The notes below the pieces were generated by a model. It had not been told where the DNA came from, did not search any database, and was given only the letters and a program-made list of their open reading frames with translations. Positions 34,809-44,154 of a stretch of DNA of 53,501 nucleotides are shown one piece after another (within the stretch, counting starts at the first letter, position 1; every line of letters starts with the position of its first letter). Origin of the DNA: Candidatus Stahliibacteriota bacterium (GTDB taxonomy: Bacteria; Hydrothermota; Tepidihabitantia; SM23-42); NCBI GenBank assembly GCA_030609135.1, contig JAUWCU010000005.1, positions 1-53,501 of the forward strand, given 5' to 3'. The position numbers and the translations under genes were made by a program.

Positions 34809-35564
34809 TTATTCTCTAAGAATGGTTTCAAGTGAACGTCTAAGAATAGCTATGTCAACTTTTGTTACGAGTTTGTTCTTGTAGGCAAATGATATCTTGC
34901 CGGTTTCTTCAGATACAACAAGACAGATTGCATCGCTCTGTTCAGATATACCTAAGGCGGCGCGATGTCTCAATCCGTACCGACCGCTGAGACTTGGGTT
35001 TTCGCTCAGGGGCAACACGCAACCCGCGGCAACCAATGTATCACCCTGGATCACGCAAGCTCCATCATGGAGTGGCGTATCCGGGAAAAAGATCGTTCTC
35101 AATAATGAAGAATTAACCTGCGCATCTATTTTAACACCGGTATCGATAATATCCTTTAAGCCGATGCTTTTTTCTATCAAGATGAGGGCGCCAATTTTAT
35201 CTTCAGACATTTTCTTTATAGCATCAACAATTTCATCGACCGTTGACGACTCTTCGACCTTCAGGAAGAACTTGATAGAACGCTGTTTTCCGATACGTGC
35301 TAAGGCATTCCTGATTTCTGGTTGGAAGACGATTACGAACGCAACAACCCAAACCGCCAGTATCGATCGCATTATCCAGGAGAATGCCATCAGATCGAGC
35401 CATCGTGCGATGAATGAAATGATAAAGAACAACGCAAGGCCCACCAGTATAGGCGTTGCCTTGGTACCTTTGACAAATTTAAAGAATTCATACAGAAGCA
35501 AGGCGACAAGGACAATATCGATAATGTCAAAAGCGCGGACTGTGAGAAATCCGAAAAGCTTCAT
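34809..35564 (-). CDS. cdaA: Diadenylate cyclase CdaA
   Basis: A 251-residue enzyme that makes the second messenger c-di-AMP. Three N-terminal transmembrane segments (about 10-85) are followed by a DAC domain with the DGA motif ('PLHDGACVI') and the RHR motif ('GLRHRAALG'), both required for ATP binding and cyclisation. It is coupled by a 4-bp overlap to folP, a common cdaA arrangement. Regulators such as CdaR were not seen. Confidence 0.94.
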   Translation of the reverse strand: MKLFGFLTVRAFDIIDIVLVALLLYEFFKFVKGTKATPILVGLALFFIISFIARWLDLMAFSWIMRSILAVWVVAFVIVFQPEIRNALARIGKQRSIKFFLKVEESSTVDEIVDAIKKMSEDKIGALILIEKSIGLKDIIDTGVKIDAQVNSSLLRTIFFPDTPLHDGACVIQGDTLVAAGCVLPLSENPSLSGRYGLRHRAALGISEQSDAICLVVSEETGKISFAYKNKLVTKVDIAILRRSLETILRE

Positions 35565-36739
35565 TTTTTTACCTTATCGATGAGCATGGCAACTTTTTTT
35601 CCTGGCAAGACATCATGTACCCTCAGAATATTAGCGCCATTCCTTATGAGAATCGTGGCAAAACCGAGGGTGCCTTCGAGTCTTTGTTCTGGAGGAATAT
35701 TGAACGGCTTGCCGATAAATGATTTTCTTGAATGACCGATTATGATTGGCAGATCAAAGTCAGTCAATTCACTCAGCCGATTAGCTATTTCATAATTATC
35801 TTCAAGCCGCTTACCAAAACCCAGACCAGGATCAATTATCATATGTTTTCTGTCGACTCCGTGCTGAAGCGCAAGGTCAATTCTATTTATGAAATAATCG
35901 TATATTTCACCCATTAGATCATCATAACGGGGATTAACCTGCATATTTTTGGGCGTCCCTTTGATATGCATTATTACAAGGGCAACGCGATTTTTCGCAA
36001 CGACCTTTGCCATTTTTTTATCGAAAGACAACCCGGAAATGTCATTGACGATTTTTGCACCTTGATCCATTGCATAAGTAGCAACGTCTGCCTTGTAAGT
36101 ATCTATGGAAATAGGGAGCTTCGTGTTTTTGGCAAGGTTAGGAAAAAAAATCTTCAACCGATCGATTTCTTCTTTCTTGGTCAGTGGTTCTGCACCGGGT
36201 CGAGAAGACTCAGCACCAATATCTATGAAATCAGCACCATCTTTTTCCATTTGTTCCACTGCCTTTTTGACCGCATCGATCGTGGTATAGCGACTTCCCT
36301 GGTAAAATGAATCATGCGTAATGTTAATTGCACCCATAATATACGTGCGATCGAAAATGATTCTTTTACGACCCAGCATTAAACTCGGGGTGGTCTTTTG
36401 GGCAAGGATTTTCCCTAATTCCCTGGTTATTGGCTCTATCCATGGTTGTTCTTCAAGCCGCTGTTTTATTTTTTGCAGCTCTCTGCGGTTGGCGAAAAGG
36501 ATAGTTGATACCATTTTCCCTTTACCACCAGCATATGCTCTTTGGGGGATAGCAAGATCAGCTCCGCAAATGAGCGCTGTTTGTTTAAGAACATTTGCCT
36601 GTGCGCAGGAAAGGCCGTCGAATTTATAAACTAAGTATTGTGCCTTACTTACAAATATTGGATAAGCCTCTTCATCGACGCCGATTTGCTTTAGTTCTTT
36701 TACTATTGTATCGGGATTACCTAATGCTAATCTCCTCAC
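35561..36739 (-). CDS. folP: Dihydropteroate synthase with N-terminal extension
   Basis: A 392-residue enzyme that condenses pABA with hydroxymethyl-dihydropterin diphosphate in folate synthesis. The DHPS domain covers about 125-392, with 'IMGAINITHDSF', 'DIGAESSRPGA', 'IVNDISGL' and 'IIGHSRKSF'. The first about 120 residues form an extra alpha/beta domain seen in some anaerobe and thermophile DHPS proteins. The GTG start lies one base from the predicted transcript start of a near-consensus promoter, so the mRNA is probably leaderless. A GAGGAG inside codons 2-3 has no downstream start codon. Confidence 0.92.
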   Translation of the reverse strand: MRRLALGNPDTIVKELKQIGVDEEAYPIFVSKAQYLVYKFDGLSCAQANVLKQTALICGADLAIPQRAYAGGKGKMVSTILFANRRELQKIKQRLEEQPWIEPITRELGKILAQKTTPSLMLGRKRIIFDRTYIMGAINITHDSFYQGSRYTTIDAVKKAVEQMEKDGADFIDIGAESSRPGAEPLTKKEEIDRLKIFFPNLAKNTKLPISIDTYKADVATYAMDQGAKIVNDISGLSFDKKMAKVVAKNRVALVIMHIKGTPKNMQVNPRYDDLMGEIYDYFINRIDLALQHGVDRKHMIIDPGLGFGKRLEDNYEIANRLSELTDFDLPIIIGHSRKSFIGKPFNIPPEQRLEGTLGFATILIRNGANILRVHDVLPGKKVAMLIDKVKK

Positions 36740-36744
36740 GCTAT

Positions 36745-36773
36745 ATTATATATGGAAATTGCAAATAAGTCAA
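36745..36773 (-). promoter_or_regulatory. Sigma-70-type promoter of folP-cdaA (leaderless)
   Basis: On the minus strand TTGACT (36768-36773) and TATAAT (36745-36750) are 17 bases apart. The expected start of transcription is 36738, inside the GTG codon at 36737-36739. Confidence 0.75.
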
Positions 36774-36869
36774 GATTAAAGGGCAGGAGAGGGCGAAAAC
36801 AAGGCAGAATATGGCAAGATTATGATGAAGATTTGAAATTATGAATTTGAGAAGATTAGCAACAGAATC

Positions 36870-38231
36870 TTACATGAAATAGGTTGCTGGATTTACACCA
36901 TATTTCTGTGCGTAGATTGGTTTAATAACTTTTATTCCACTGTTCATAGATAGATCAATGACCTTGCCGTCAACCTTCTTTTCATCTTTATCAAGGATGA
37001 TTTTGACTATTGGCTGCTCAGAATATCCTTGATTCTGTCTGATGACCAAAGCTATCTCACCATTATTAAGTTCAAGACAACTGCCGATCGGGTACAAACC
37101 CAGTAATTGAATAAAGACTTTGGTCAATAACGGATCAAACCAAACATTCCTCAACTTCCACATGACGCGCAATGCGAAATGGGGTAGGTAGGGCACTACT
37201 TGATACATCCTTGGCGTTGTCATTGCATCATACGAATCACAGATCCGGACAATGCGCGAAAAAAGGATCGGACTTTCATTCTTGTTATGGATGGGATAGC
37301 CACTACCATTGTAATTCCAGTGGTGTTGATATGCAATCGTCATGGAAATCAAGCCGGTTTCATCAAGCCCTCGTGCTTTCACGATCTCTTTGATACCGTA
37401 ATCAGAGTGTTTTTTTAAGAGCTCCCATTCTTCATTGGTCAGTCGTTCTGATTTATATATAAGTTCTTTGGGAAGTGCCACCTTGCCTATGTCATGCAGA
37501 ATGCCGGCTGAACCGAGTTTGGCAAGACTCTTTTTGCTCAAACCTATCCTTTGACCCAGGGCAAGAGAGAGTATCCCTACATTAAGCGAGTGGTTGTATG
37601 TATAATCGTCAAGGTTCTTAATTGCGGTAAGCGTAAGCAAACCAAATTCATCTTGCGTCAGTGAATCAATAAGGTTATAGATAATGCGCCTGGAGCTTTT
37701 GACGTCTATCGGTTGATTCATCCAGAGGTTCTGCATTAGGTTTCTGGTGACTTTCAAGGCTTTGAAATATGTCCTTTTTATCCGTTCGCCTTCTCTTAAG
37801 AAATCAGGAACCTCATCTTCTTCGGTCGAGAATTCGACTAAAATGCGTTTGAACCCTGATGAAGAATAGCCGTTTGTGAATTCTTCTTTTTTCTTTTTGA
37901 AAATAGAAGCGAAAATGATCATCTCTTCCTTGTCGATTCCAGGTAAGAAGCTGAGTGATTTGATACCAAGTGTCTTCAACTTATCATGGATGAATTGAAG
38001 GCTTGCATAACCGTCGATTTCAAACCTTAACCGTTGTTTATTAAAGAATACGTAATCCATATATCGAACCAGCTGTACGCTGCTGTAGATATTAAGCAAA
38101 GTCTTTAAACTGTATACTATTTTTTTCGCGGCAGTTTGGACAACGTCATTGTTGAGATCATAGACTTGAACTGCCTTAACCAAAGCGTAGAGAAGCGCTA
38201 TGATGTCGGTGCCGAATTTATGAATACTCAT
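36870..38231 (-). CDS. HD-GYP domain protein, probable c-di-GMP phosphodiesterase
   Basis: A 453-residue protein. The N-terminal about 115 residues are a domain of unknown function also found in the adjacent HEAT-repeat protein ('LVKAVQVYDLNND', 'KSLSFLPGIDKEEMI'). The HD-GYP domain spans about 200-360, with H214, H246-D247-I-G-K, H275, H303-H304 and G311-Y-P. All metal ligands I can check are present, so it should be active. A beta-rich C-terminal tail follows. It overlaps the HEAT-repeat gene by 4 bp, so the two likely act together. Confidence 0.88.
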   Translation of the reverse strand: MSIHKFGTDIIALLYALVKAVQVYDLNNDVVQTAAKKIVYSLKTLLNIYSSVQLVRYMDYVFFNKQRLRFEIDGYASLQFIHDKLKTLGIKSLSFLPGIDKEEMIIFASIFKKKKEEFTNGYSSSGFKRILVEFSTEEDEVPDFLREGERIKRTYFKALKVTRNLMQNLWMNQPIDVKSSRRIIYNLIDSLTQDEFGLLTLTAIKNLDDYTYNHSLNVGILSLALGQRIGLSKKSLAKLGSAGILHDIGKVALPKELIYKSERLTNEEWELLKKHSDYGIKEIVKARGLDETGLISMTIAYQHHWNYNGSGYPIHNKNESPILFSRIVRICDSYDAMTTPRMYQVVPYLPHFALRVMWKLRNVWFDPLLTKVFIQLLGLYPIGSCLELNNGEIALVIRQNQGYSEQPIVKIILDKDEKKVDGKVIDLSMNSGIKVIKPIYAQKYGVNPATYFM

Positions 38232-39763
38232 TTTTTCCTCAAAGCCATTTCACAAGCACTGCTAATGCTCTTATTTCTTCTTTTTGCACCACGTCTCAGC
38301 ATATCCAGGACATGCCCAGTGCCGATATCCGCGAGTGCCATGGCAGAGAGTTTTCTCATAACACTGTACCTTTTGCGTCTGAAAAACACCCACTTGAAAA
38401 GCATTTTCCTCAACTGGGTAATAACTTCATGTCCTCCATTAGCAACGAGGCAGTTGAAGTATTCCCTTTGCTCAGCAAAATCAAGGTTACGAAAAGTTTT
38501 ACTCTTGATTCTGTTCAGCAAATCATAGTAGATGACCGTGTACTTGAGCCGGGTTAGTGATTGAAGTGCTTTTATGCGTACTATTTCCTCATCGTCATCC
38601 AGGTATCTTGCAATACGTACGGCTTTATCCAGTTCCGTTAATACGATAATGATTTCCGTCCTAATTGCGGCATTATGGTGGTTCATTAATGGTTCCAGCA
38701 GCGTGATCGTTTCATTTGATTTTATGAAACCAAGTATTGCAATGGTATTAACGAGCACGTCAATATCCTGATCCTGAAGCAATATTGCCAAGGTAGTAGG
38801 GTCATCCTGCGCCACGTATGCAACTGCTTTACGTAAGTCCTGCAATCGCTTCTTAAGTTTGGCGAAAGTCATCAACCTAACAAGATAGGGTATTGATTTT
38901 TTGGAAAAGAAGCTGATAAAGTTCATAAATTCGTTAAAGGTTTCTTGATGCGTGGTATTTATCACGTCTTTGAACCCAATGATGATTGGTTCGGTCTCGA
39001 ATTTTGCAACTGGGTTTATGTCTGGATATTCGCTTAACTTGTTTACGATCCGGATTGCATCGTAGAAATTCCTGTTGTCAATACATAGTTCTAGTAACTC
39101 TTTAAGAATATCGATAATCTCGTGCACTTTCTCGGTGTTTAGATAACTAATTAAAGTCGTTATTGCAAGAGGGATCCCTGAGGTTTGTTCAGCCTCAGCT
39201 ATTTGGTTTTTTAAAGTCTGCAATTCGTCTGGTGCTAAGTTAGGTTTAATAGGAATGCTTAAGTCAATATTTTCCCGCGCGATAATTTCTCTGAGTTTAG
39301 CATCGTAGTCAATGTCCATTTTGGTGAAATCTGGGACCTTGTAATCAATTACTTCATCTTCTTCTTCGACAACATAAAAGTTTATGTGCTCGAAATCTCC
39401 CTCCCAAAGCTCCAAAGCGATGTCTTCATCTTTTGAGATCTTGCTGATTATTTTGAGAAATTTGATCAGTTCATGAAAAGAAAGACCGCTGATAAAGCTG
39501 ATGTTCCTTATGCCATTACGGAATAACCGAAAGGCGATGCTGGTTTCCTTCTCGTCTTCTTTATACACTGCTTTTCCGCGGTTGCTTATTATAAATTGAT
39601 CAATTTGGTATTCAATAACTGGATGGTCCTTCAGATATATCGTTATCTTTTCATACAGCGGATTATAGAAGTTTCTTGCTGAAGGATGATTTATATGGTA
39701 CATTTGGATTACCTTGACTGCCTTTGCCAAAGATTGTATGATATATCGAGGACCACTTTCCAT
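38228..39763 (-). CDS. HEAT-repeat protein sharing an N-terminal domain with the HD-GYP partner
   Basis: A 511-residue protein. Residues about 5-115 match the N-terminus of the HD-GYP protein ('LAKAVKVIQMYHINHP', 'RNGIRNISFISGLSFHELIKFL'). An acidic linker leads to helical HEAT-type repeats (about 260-500, 'IVRIKALQSLTRLKYTVIYY', 'AMALADIGTGHVLDML'). It is the first gene of a two-gene unit. The promoter gives a leader of only about 5 bases without a ribosome-binding site. It is probably a scaffold that pairs with the phosphodiesterase. Confidence 0.78.
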   Translation of the reverse strand: MESGPRYIIQSLAKAVKVIQMYHINHPSARNFYNPLYEKITIYLKDHPVIEYQIDQFIISNRGKAVYKEDEKETSIAFRLFRNGIRNISFISGLSFHELIKFLKIISKISKDEDIALELWEGDFEHINFYVVEEEDEVIDYKVPDFTKMDIDYDAKLREIIARENIDLSIPIKPNLAPDELQTLKNQIAEAEQTSGIPLAITTLISYLNTEKVHEIIDILKELLELCIDNRNFYDAIRIVNKLSEYPDINPVAKFETEPIIIGFKDVINTTHQETFNEFMNFISFFSKKSIPYLVRLMTFAKLKKRLQDLRKAVAYVAQDDPTTLAILLQDQDIDVLVNTIAILGFIKSNETITLLEPLMNHHNAAIRTEIIIVLTELDKAVRIARYLDDDEEIVRIKALQSLTRLKYTVIYYDLLNRIKSKTFRNLDFAEQREYFNCLVANGGHEVITQLRKMLFKWVFFRRKRYSVMRKLSAMALADIGTGHVLDMLRRGAKRRNKSISSACEMALRKK

Positions 39764-39774
39764 GATTCTAAAGG

Positions 39775-39802
39775 ATTATAAGTAATTATTCGTCTTAGTC
39801 AA
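39775..39802 (-). promoter_or_regulatory. Sigma-70-type promoter of the HEAT/HD-GYP unit
   Basis: On the minus strand TTGACT (39797-39802) and TATAAT (39775-39780) are 16 bases apart. The predicted start is near 39768, five bases before the ATG. It is back to back with the rpmH promoter; the two -35 boxes are 8 bases apart. Confidence 0.7.
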
Positions 39803-39810
39803 TAAAGTTG

Positions 39811-39838
39811 TTGACTACTTCTATTTTCTGTATATAAT
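39811..39838 (+). promoter_or_regulatory. Sigma-70-type promoter of rpmH (leaderless)
   Basis: TTGACT (39811-39816) and TATAAT (39833-39838) are 16 bases apart. Seven bases beyond the -10 box is 39845, the A of the rpmH ATG, and no ribosome-binding site fits in between. Confidence 0.75.
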
Positions 39839-39844
39839 TCATGG

Positions 39845-39979
39845 ATGAAAAGAACCTATCAACCGAGTCGCAGGAAACGGCAAAAAAAACATGGATTTCG
39901 TAAACGTATAAAAACAAAAAGCGGGCGTGATGTTCTAAAGAGAAGGAGGAAGAAGAAACGAACGCGGTTAGCCGTTTAA
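39845..39979 (+). CDS. rpmH: Ribosomal protein bL34
   Basis: A 44-residue, highly basic protein matching L34 from end to end: '[19 protein letters not shown]' then '...[18 protein letters not shown]' and closing 'TRLAV'. It is the first gene of the conserved rpmH-rnpA-yidD-yidC-jag-mnmE string. An upstream ATG at 39841 is out of frame. The promoter fit suggests a leaderless message. Confidence 0.96.
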   Translation: MKRTYQPSRRKRQKKHGFRKRIKTKSGRDVLKRRRKKKRTRLAV

Positions 39980-39992
39980 GGACAACAGAACA

Positions 39993-40349
39993 TTGGTTTC
40001 TCGGAGCGGTACATGTAATAAAAGCAATAATCGGGTCAAGAAGTTTGGGTTATCTGAAGCGGAGAGACTCAAACAGCAGGGAGTAAAACAATTGTTCGCA
40101 AAGGGCAATAGGTTCCATTGCGGACAACTAACAATAATCTACTTGCGGTCAAACAAGCAAGCGGTTAGTTTTGTCGCCTCCAAGAAGATTGGCTGCGCGG
40201 TTGAGCGGAATAAGGTTAAGCGAAGAATCAGGGAGGCATATCGGATGAATAAAGAGATTTTTAGAGGGTTGCAGGTGATATTTTATGCACAACACCCACT
40301 TAACTCTGAACAAATCCTGAACATTATCAGGAAGTTTCAGGAGCATTGA
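39993..40349 (+). CDS. rnpA: Ribonuclease P protein component
   Basis: A 118-residue basic protein that helps the RNase P RNA process tRNA 5' ends. The conserved core is 'FVASKKIGCAVERNKVKRR', containing the RNR motif, and 'KKFGLSEAERL' is the usual start region. Only a TTG at 39993 lies in frame upstream of that region, giving an N-terminal extension of about 15 residues. It follows rpmH by 13 bp. Confidence 0.92.
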   Translation: MVSRSGTCNKSNNRVKKFGLSEAERLKQQGVKQLFAKGNRFHCGQLTIIYLRSNKQAVSFVASKKIGCAVERNKVKRRIREAYRMNKEIFRGLQVIFYAQHPLNSEQILNIIRKFQEH

Positions 40350-40645
40350 TGAAATATATAGCGATTATTTTAATCCGGGTTTATCAAATAAGCCTCAGCA
40401 GGATGCTACCTAGAACCTGTCGTTTTACACCGTCCTGTTCGCAATACGCAATTAGTGTCTTGAACAATCACGGTGTGTTAAAAGGCAGTATCTTGAGTTT
40501 CTTGCGTATACTGAGATGCCATCCCTTCTGCTCGGGGGGTTGGGATCCAGCACCAGCGCCAGGTAGGGGTTTTATTGATATAGTGAGATGTAAACCCCAT
40601 AGGATGTTTGTTATCCAACAGGACAAGGAGTACAGCAATGAGTGA
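40349..40645 (+). CDS. yidD: Membrane protein insertion efficiency factor YidD
   Basis: A 98-residue protein with the YidD signature: 'IRVYQISLSRMLPRTCRF', 'PSCSQYAI', 'RCHPFCSGGWDPAP'. An amphipathic N-terminal helix is present. The ATG overlaps the rnpA stop (ATGA), and its end overlaps yidC by 8 bp. Confidence 0.93.
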   Translation: MKYIAIILIRVYQISLSRMLPRTCRFTPSCSQYAISVLNNHGVLKGSILSFLRILRCHPFCSGGWDPAPAPGRGFIDIVRCKPHRMFVIQQDKEYSNE

Positions 40646-42179
40646 TCGAGTGCGTACCGCCATGGCATTTCTCTTAATAATAGTAATTCTTTTAGCCTGG
40701 AATCTATTAAGCAAATCGAAAAAAACCATTGAGCCAACTAAACCTGACCGTCTCGATACAACGGTCATCAAGAGCCCGTCTGCGGTAAAAGACCTGCCAG
40801 TATCTGCTATGATGCCCGAACATGCAGATACAATCGTTATCGATAGTCCTGAAATTAGTGTTGTTCTTTCCACCGCCGGCGCTTCAGTCAAAGAATTCTA
40901 CCTTAAAAAATACGACGTTAATATTATTCCTGAAGGTGAATACCTGTTTGTTTCCAAACTCAACAACAATGAAATCCCTGTTTATGATAGTGATATCAGC
41001 GGTGATTCAATTGTCTTTACGTACTTGTATAAGGGCAATACCTATAGGAAAATCTATTACTTTAACAATCCCCATGGTTTTAGGGTTAAAACAGATATGC
41101 CTAATATCGCAGACCAAATTTTGAGCCTTAAACCAGGGTTACGCATAACCGAAGAAAAAAATAAGGGAGAAGATCTTAGACACTTCAATGTGTACGTCAA
41201 AAACGAACAAGTTGAACAGCTGAAAAAGAAGGTGAAAGATAAACTAAAATACACCGCTGATGTTGATTGGTTCGCGCTTAGAACCAAGTATTTTGTTCTA
41301 GTAATAAATAATCTGAATATAATTAACACTATCAATTTTTACAAATTGTTAAAGGATAGTCCCAAAACGACGGCTGGTGTTAAAGTGGAGCATATTGATA
41401 TTCACCGCGCGATGTTTGGTTGTTTCTATATGAGGGGCGGCGGTGACCGTTACGGCGCAGAAATCATAGGATCTGAGACGATAGATGTCGAAGTGCTCTT
41501 GTTGCCAATCAAGTATTCTGAACTGGCTAAGTTCGAAAAAGGCTATGAGAAAATGGCATCCGGTGGGTTAATAGGACCTATTTCACGGATAATCCTCTTG
41601 ATTTTCAACCTATTCTATTCAATTTTCAAGAACTATGGTTTTTCTATTGTATTCTTTGCTATTTTAATAAAGACTGTGTTTTTCCCGCTTTCGAGGAAAA
41701 TGATACTCTCACAACAAAAGATGCAGATGATTCAACCTGAGTTAAAGAAAATACAGAAGAAATATAAGGAGGATCCACAGCGGCTAAATCAGGAGATGAT
41801 GCAGTTGTATAAAACCTACAAAGTCAACCCTCTTGGCGGATGTCTCCCGCTTTTGATACAGATGCCGATCTTCTTTGCACTATATCAGACGCTAATTGCA
41901 TCAATTGAGTTCAGACAGGCTCCGTTTATCTTCTGGCTCGTCGATCTATCTATAAAGGATCCGACATACGTATTACCGATTAGCATGGGCGTTATCATGC
42001 TCGTTCAATCTCTTATGACTACGCTTGACCCGAGGCAAAGATTCATGGTCATTGTCATGCCTATATTCATGGTTTTTATCTTCTTAAATTTTCCGTCTGG
42101 ACTGCAACTTTATTGGTTTTCATACAATATTTTAACTCTGCTTGAGCACATCATAACTAAAAGAGGAGGTATTAAATGA
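40638..42179 (+). CDS. yidC: Membrane protein insertase YidC
   Basis: A 513-residue insertase of the Gram-negative type. TM1 (about 7-25) is followed by a large periplasmic P1 domain (about 60-300) and the conserved core from about 325 ('YGFSIVFFAILIKTVFFPL', 'MQMIQPELKKIQKKYKEDP', 'LGGCLPLLIQMPIFFALY'). The C-terminal region is short ('HIITKRGGIK'). The ATG at 40638 has AAGGAG upstream. It overlaps jag by 4 bp. Confidence 0.95.
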   Translation: MSDRVRTAMAFLLIIVILLAWNLLSKSKKTIEPTKPDRLDTTVIKSPSAVKDLPVSAMMPEHADTIVIDSPEISVVLSTAGASVKEFYLKKYDVNIIPEGEYLFVSKLNNNEIPVYDSDISGDSIVFTYLYKGNTYRKIYYFNNPHGFRVKTDMPNIADQILSLKPGLRITEEKNKGEDLRHFNVYVKNEQVEQLKKKVKDKLKYTADVDWFALRTKYFVLVINNLNIINTINFYKLLKDSPKTTAGVKVEHIDIHRAMFGCFYMRGGGDRYGAEIIGSETIDVEVLLLPIKYSELAKFEKGYEKMASGGLIGPISRIILLIFNLFYSIFKNYGFSIVFFAILIKTVFFPLSRKMILSQQKMQMIQPELKKIQKKYKEDPQRLNQEMMQLYKTYKVNPLGGCLPLLIQMPIFFALYQTLIASIEFRQAPFIFWLVDLSIKDPTYVLPISMGVIMLVQSLMTTLDPRQRFMVIVMPIFMVFIFLNFPSGLQLYWFSYNILTLLEHIITKRGGIK

Positions 42180-42775
42180 AAATGGTCCGAGCATCTGGTA
42201 CTAATTTAGCCGAAGCAATCGAAAATGGAATAAATATATTAAGGGTGAGGAAAGAAGAGATTGACTGCGAAATCCTATCAGAAACTGATGGAGAAACGCA
42301 AGTGAAAGTAACAATCAAAGAACCTCGCCAGCATCTTTCCGAACTAGCAAGCTTCATCCTTACCAGTTGCGGATTCAAGCCGAATATTAGGATCAGTAAA
42401 GATGATAAAGGACTGTACCTAAACATAAAAACAAAGCACACCGACGCAATTCTGATCGGGAAGAAGGGAGAAACGCTCTGGTCCCTACAATATCTGATTT
42501 CCCGACTTATGAAGCGGTTTCACCCAAACCTCAAGATTCTAGTTGATGTTGGTGGCTACCGAATGCGCCGGAATAATTTTCTGAAAAAGAAAGCAGAAGC
42601 CATTGCGTGTATTGTTTTACAGACCGGCAGAGAGATGGCCTTGGATCCTTTGACCAAAAAGGAACAACAGATCGTTGAGCATAAGCTGGCTGAGATAAAG
42701 GGAGTTAAGATCTACACGATCGGTAAAGGAGTGAGCAAGAATGTTATAATTGCTCCGAATGATGAGTTTAAATGA
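42176..42775 (+). CDS. jag: Jag/KhpB RNA-binding protein
   Basis: A 199-residue protein with a Jag-N domain (about 1-50), a KH-like domain with 'LIGKKGETLWSLQYLISRL' (about 90-125), and an R3H domain near the C-terminus ('MALDPLTKKEQQIVEHKL'). It binds RNA and is usually next to yidC. The start overlaps the yidC stop by 4 bp. Confidence 0.93.
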   Translation: MKMVRASGTNLAEAIENGINILRVRKEEIDCEILSETDGETQVKVTIKEPRQHLSELASFILTSCGFKPNIRISKDDKGLYLNIKTKHTDAILIGKKGETLWSLQYLISRLMKRFHPNLKILVDVGGYRMRRNNFLKKKAEAIACIVLQTGREMALDPLTKKEQQIVEHKLAEIKGVKIYTIGKGVSKNVIIAPNDEFK

Positions 42776-44120
42776 TACAATAGTAGCTTGTGCAACAGCA
42801 GCTGGATATTCAAGCATAGCAGTAGTCAGAGTCAGTGGTCCCGAAACAAAGCAATATATAAACGAAATCTTTCAATCGAAAAACACCGACGCGGAGCTTG
42901 TGCCGAACCGCGCTTATTATGGTGCGATTGTTAGCCTCCAAACCGGCGATCTGATTGATAGAGTATTGGTAACTTTTTTCGAAGGACCGCATTCTTATAC
43001 GGGTGAAGATGTGGCTGAAGTATCCTGTCACGGAAACCCGGTGATAGTAGAAAAAATAGTAGCCCTATTGACTAATCTAGGCGCGCGTCTTGCACAAAGT
43101 GGTGAGTTTACCAAGCGTTCCTTATTGAATGGCAAGATTGATTTACTCCAGGCCGAAGCCGTACTTGATATTGTACAAGCTACTTGTGACGAAGCCAGAA
43201 AACTGGCAATCGCCCAATATGAAGGTAAGCTTTCAGAAAAGGTTTATGAGTTACGTTCACAAATCGTCGACCTTTTATCACTGGTAGAGGCAAATATTGA
43301 TTTTCCTGAAGAAGAAGAGGTACAAGATGTTTTGAATAGTTCAAAATCACAGATAGCGGATAAGATATCAGTAATAATTAGTGCAATCGACGTTATGCTA
43401 AAAGGAGCGGAGTTGGGTAGGAAAATAAAAGAAGGTTATAAGGTGCTCATAGTTGGCCGCGCCAATGTTGGGAAGTCAACACTTTTCAACAAAATAATCG
43501 GGTTTGACCGAGCTATTACTCATGAAGAACCAGGTACAACACGCGACTATATTGATGCCTGCATTGAAGTCCATGGATTGTACATCTGGCTGTATGACAC
43601 GGCAGGTTTTCTTGATAAAGCTACTGGTTCAAATATTATCGCTCAGCAAAGGAGTTTAAAACTCCTGGACCAGGCTGATCTTGTCCTCCTCGTATTTGAT
43701 GGCAGCGAACCCATAAATGAACAGGATATCTTTCTTTACAGCTTAACAAAAGAGAAAAACAGGGTGCTTGTCGTCAACAAAATAGATATGAATGTCAGAC
43801 TTAATGAAAGTACGATATTGAGTGATTCAATGAAACTATCTGCTAAAACAGGTGAAAATTTGGATATGTTAACGAAGTGTATCAACGAGAAACTTATTCG
43901 GACATCAATGCCTAAACAGGTTCTTCTGACGAAACAAAGGCACGTTGATGCATTGAAAAAAGTGAAGGACTACCTGGAAAAGGGTATGAGTGTTGTTTCA
44001 CCAGAACTCGTGGCTTTTGAACTTCATTCAGCCCTTGAAACAATTGGTGAGTTGACTGGAAAGGTTATGCGTAAGGACATACTTGAAAAGATATTCAATG
44101 ATTTCTGCATTGGTAAATAG
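42762..44120 (+). CDS. mnmE: tRNA modification GTPase MnmE
   Basis: A 452-residue GTPase that, with MnmG, modifies wobble uridine 34. The N-terminal folate-binding domain ('VRVSGPETKQY', 'SYTGEDVAEVSCHGNP'), the G1 loop 'GRANVGKSTLFN', the G3 'DTAG', the G4 'VNKID' and the C-terminal FCIGK motif are all present. The start could be either of two adjacent ATGs (42759 or 42762); no clear ribosome-binding site precedes them. It overlaps jag by 14 bp. Confidence 0.94.
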   Translation: MSLNDTIVACATAAGYSSIAVVRVSGPETKQYINEIFQSKNTDAELVPNRAYYGAIVSLQTGDLIDRVLVTFFEGPHSYTGEDVAEVSCHGNPVIVEKIVALLTNLGARLAQSGEFTKRSLLNGKIDLLQAEAVLDIVQATCDEARKLAIAQYEGKLSEKVYELRSQIVDLLSLVEANIDFPEEEEVQDVLNSSKSQIADKISVIISAIDVMLKGAELGRKIKEGYKVLIVGRANVGKSTLFNKIIGFDRAITHEEPGTTRDYIDACIEVHGLYIWLYDTAGFLDKATGSNIIAQQRSLKLLDQADLVLLVFDGSEPINEQDIFLYSLTKEKNRVLVVNKIDMNVRLNESTILSDSMKLSAKTGENLDMLTKCINEKLIRTSMPKQVLLTKQRHVDALKKVKDYLEKGMSVVSPELVAFELHSALETIGELTGKVMRKDILEKIFNDFCIGK

Positions 44121-44148
44121 TTGACTTTGACATTTTTTTACCTATAAT
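44121..44148 (+). promoter_or_regulatory. Sigma-70-type promoter of the winged-helix gene (leaderless)
   Basis: TTGACT (44121-44126) and TATAAT (44143-44148) are 16 bases apart. Seven bases further is 44155, the first base of the GTG start codon. A second TTGACA at 44127 is too close to the -10 box. Confidence 0.72.
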
Positions 44149-44154
44149 GATACC

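Noticed and set aside
39764-39844. Replication origin next to rpmH
   Set aside because: The rpmH-rnpA-yidC-mnmE string often lies near oriC, but no dnaA gene or cluster of TTATCCACA boxes is seen here.
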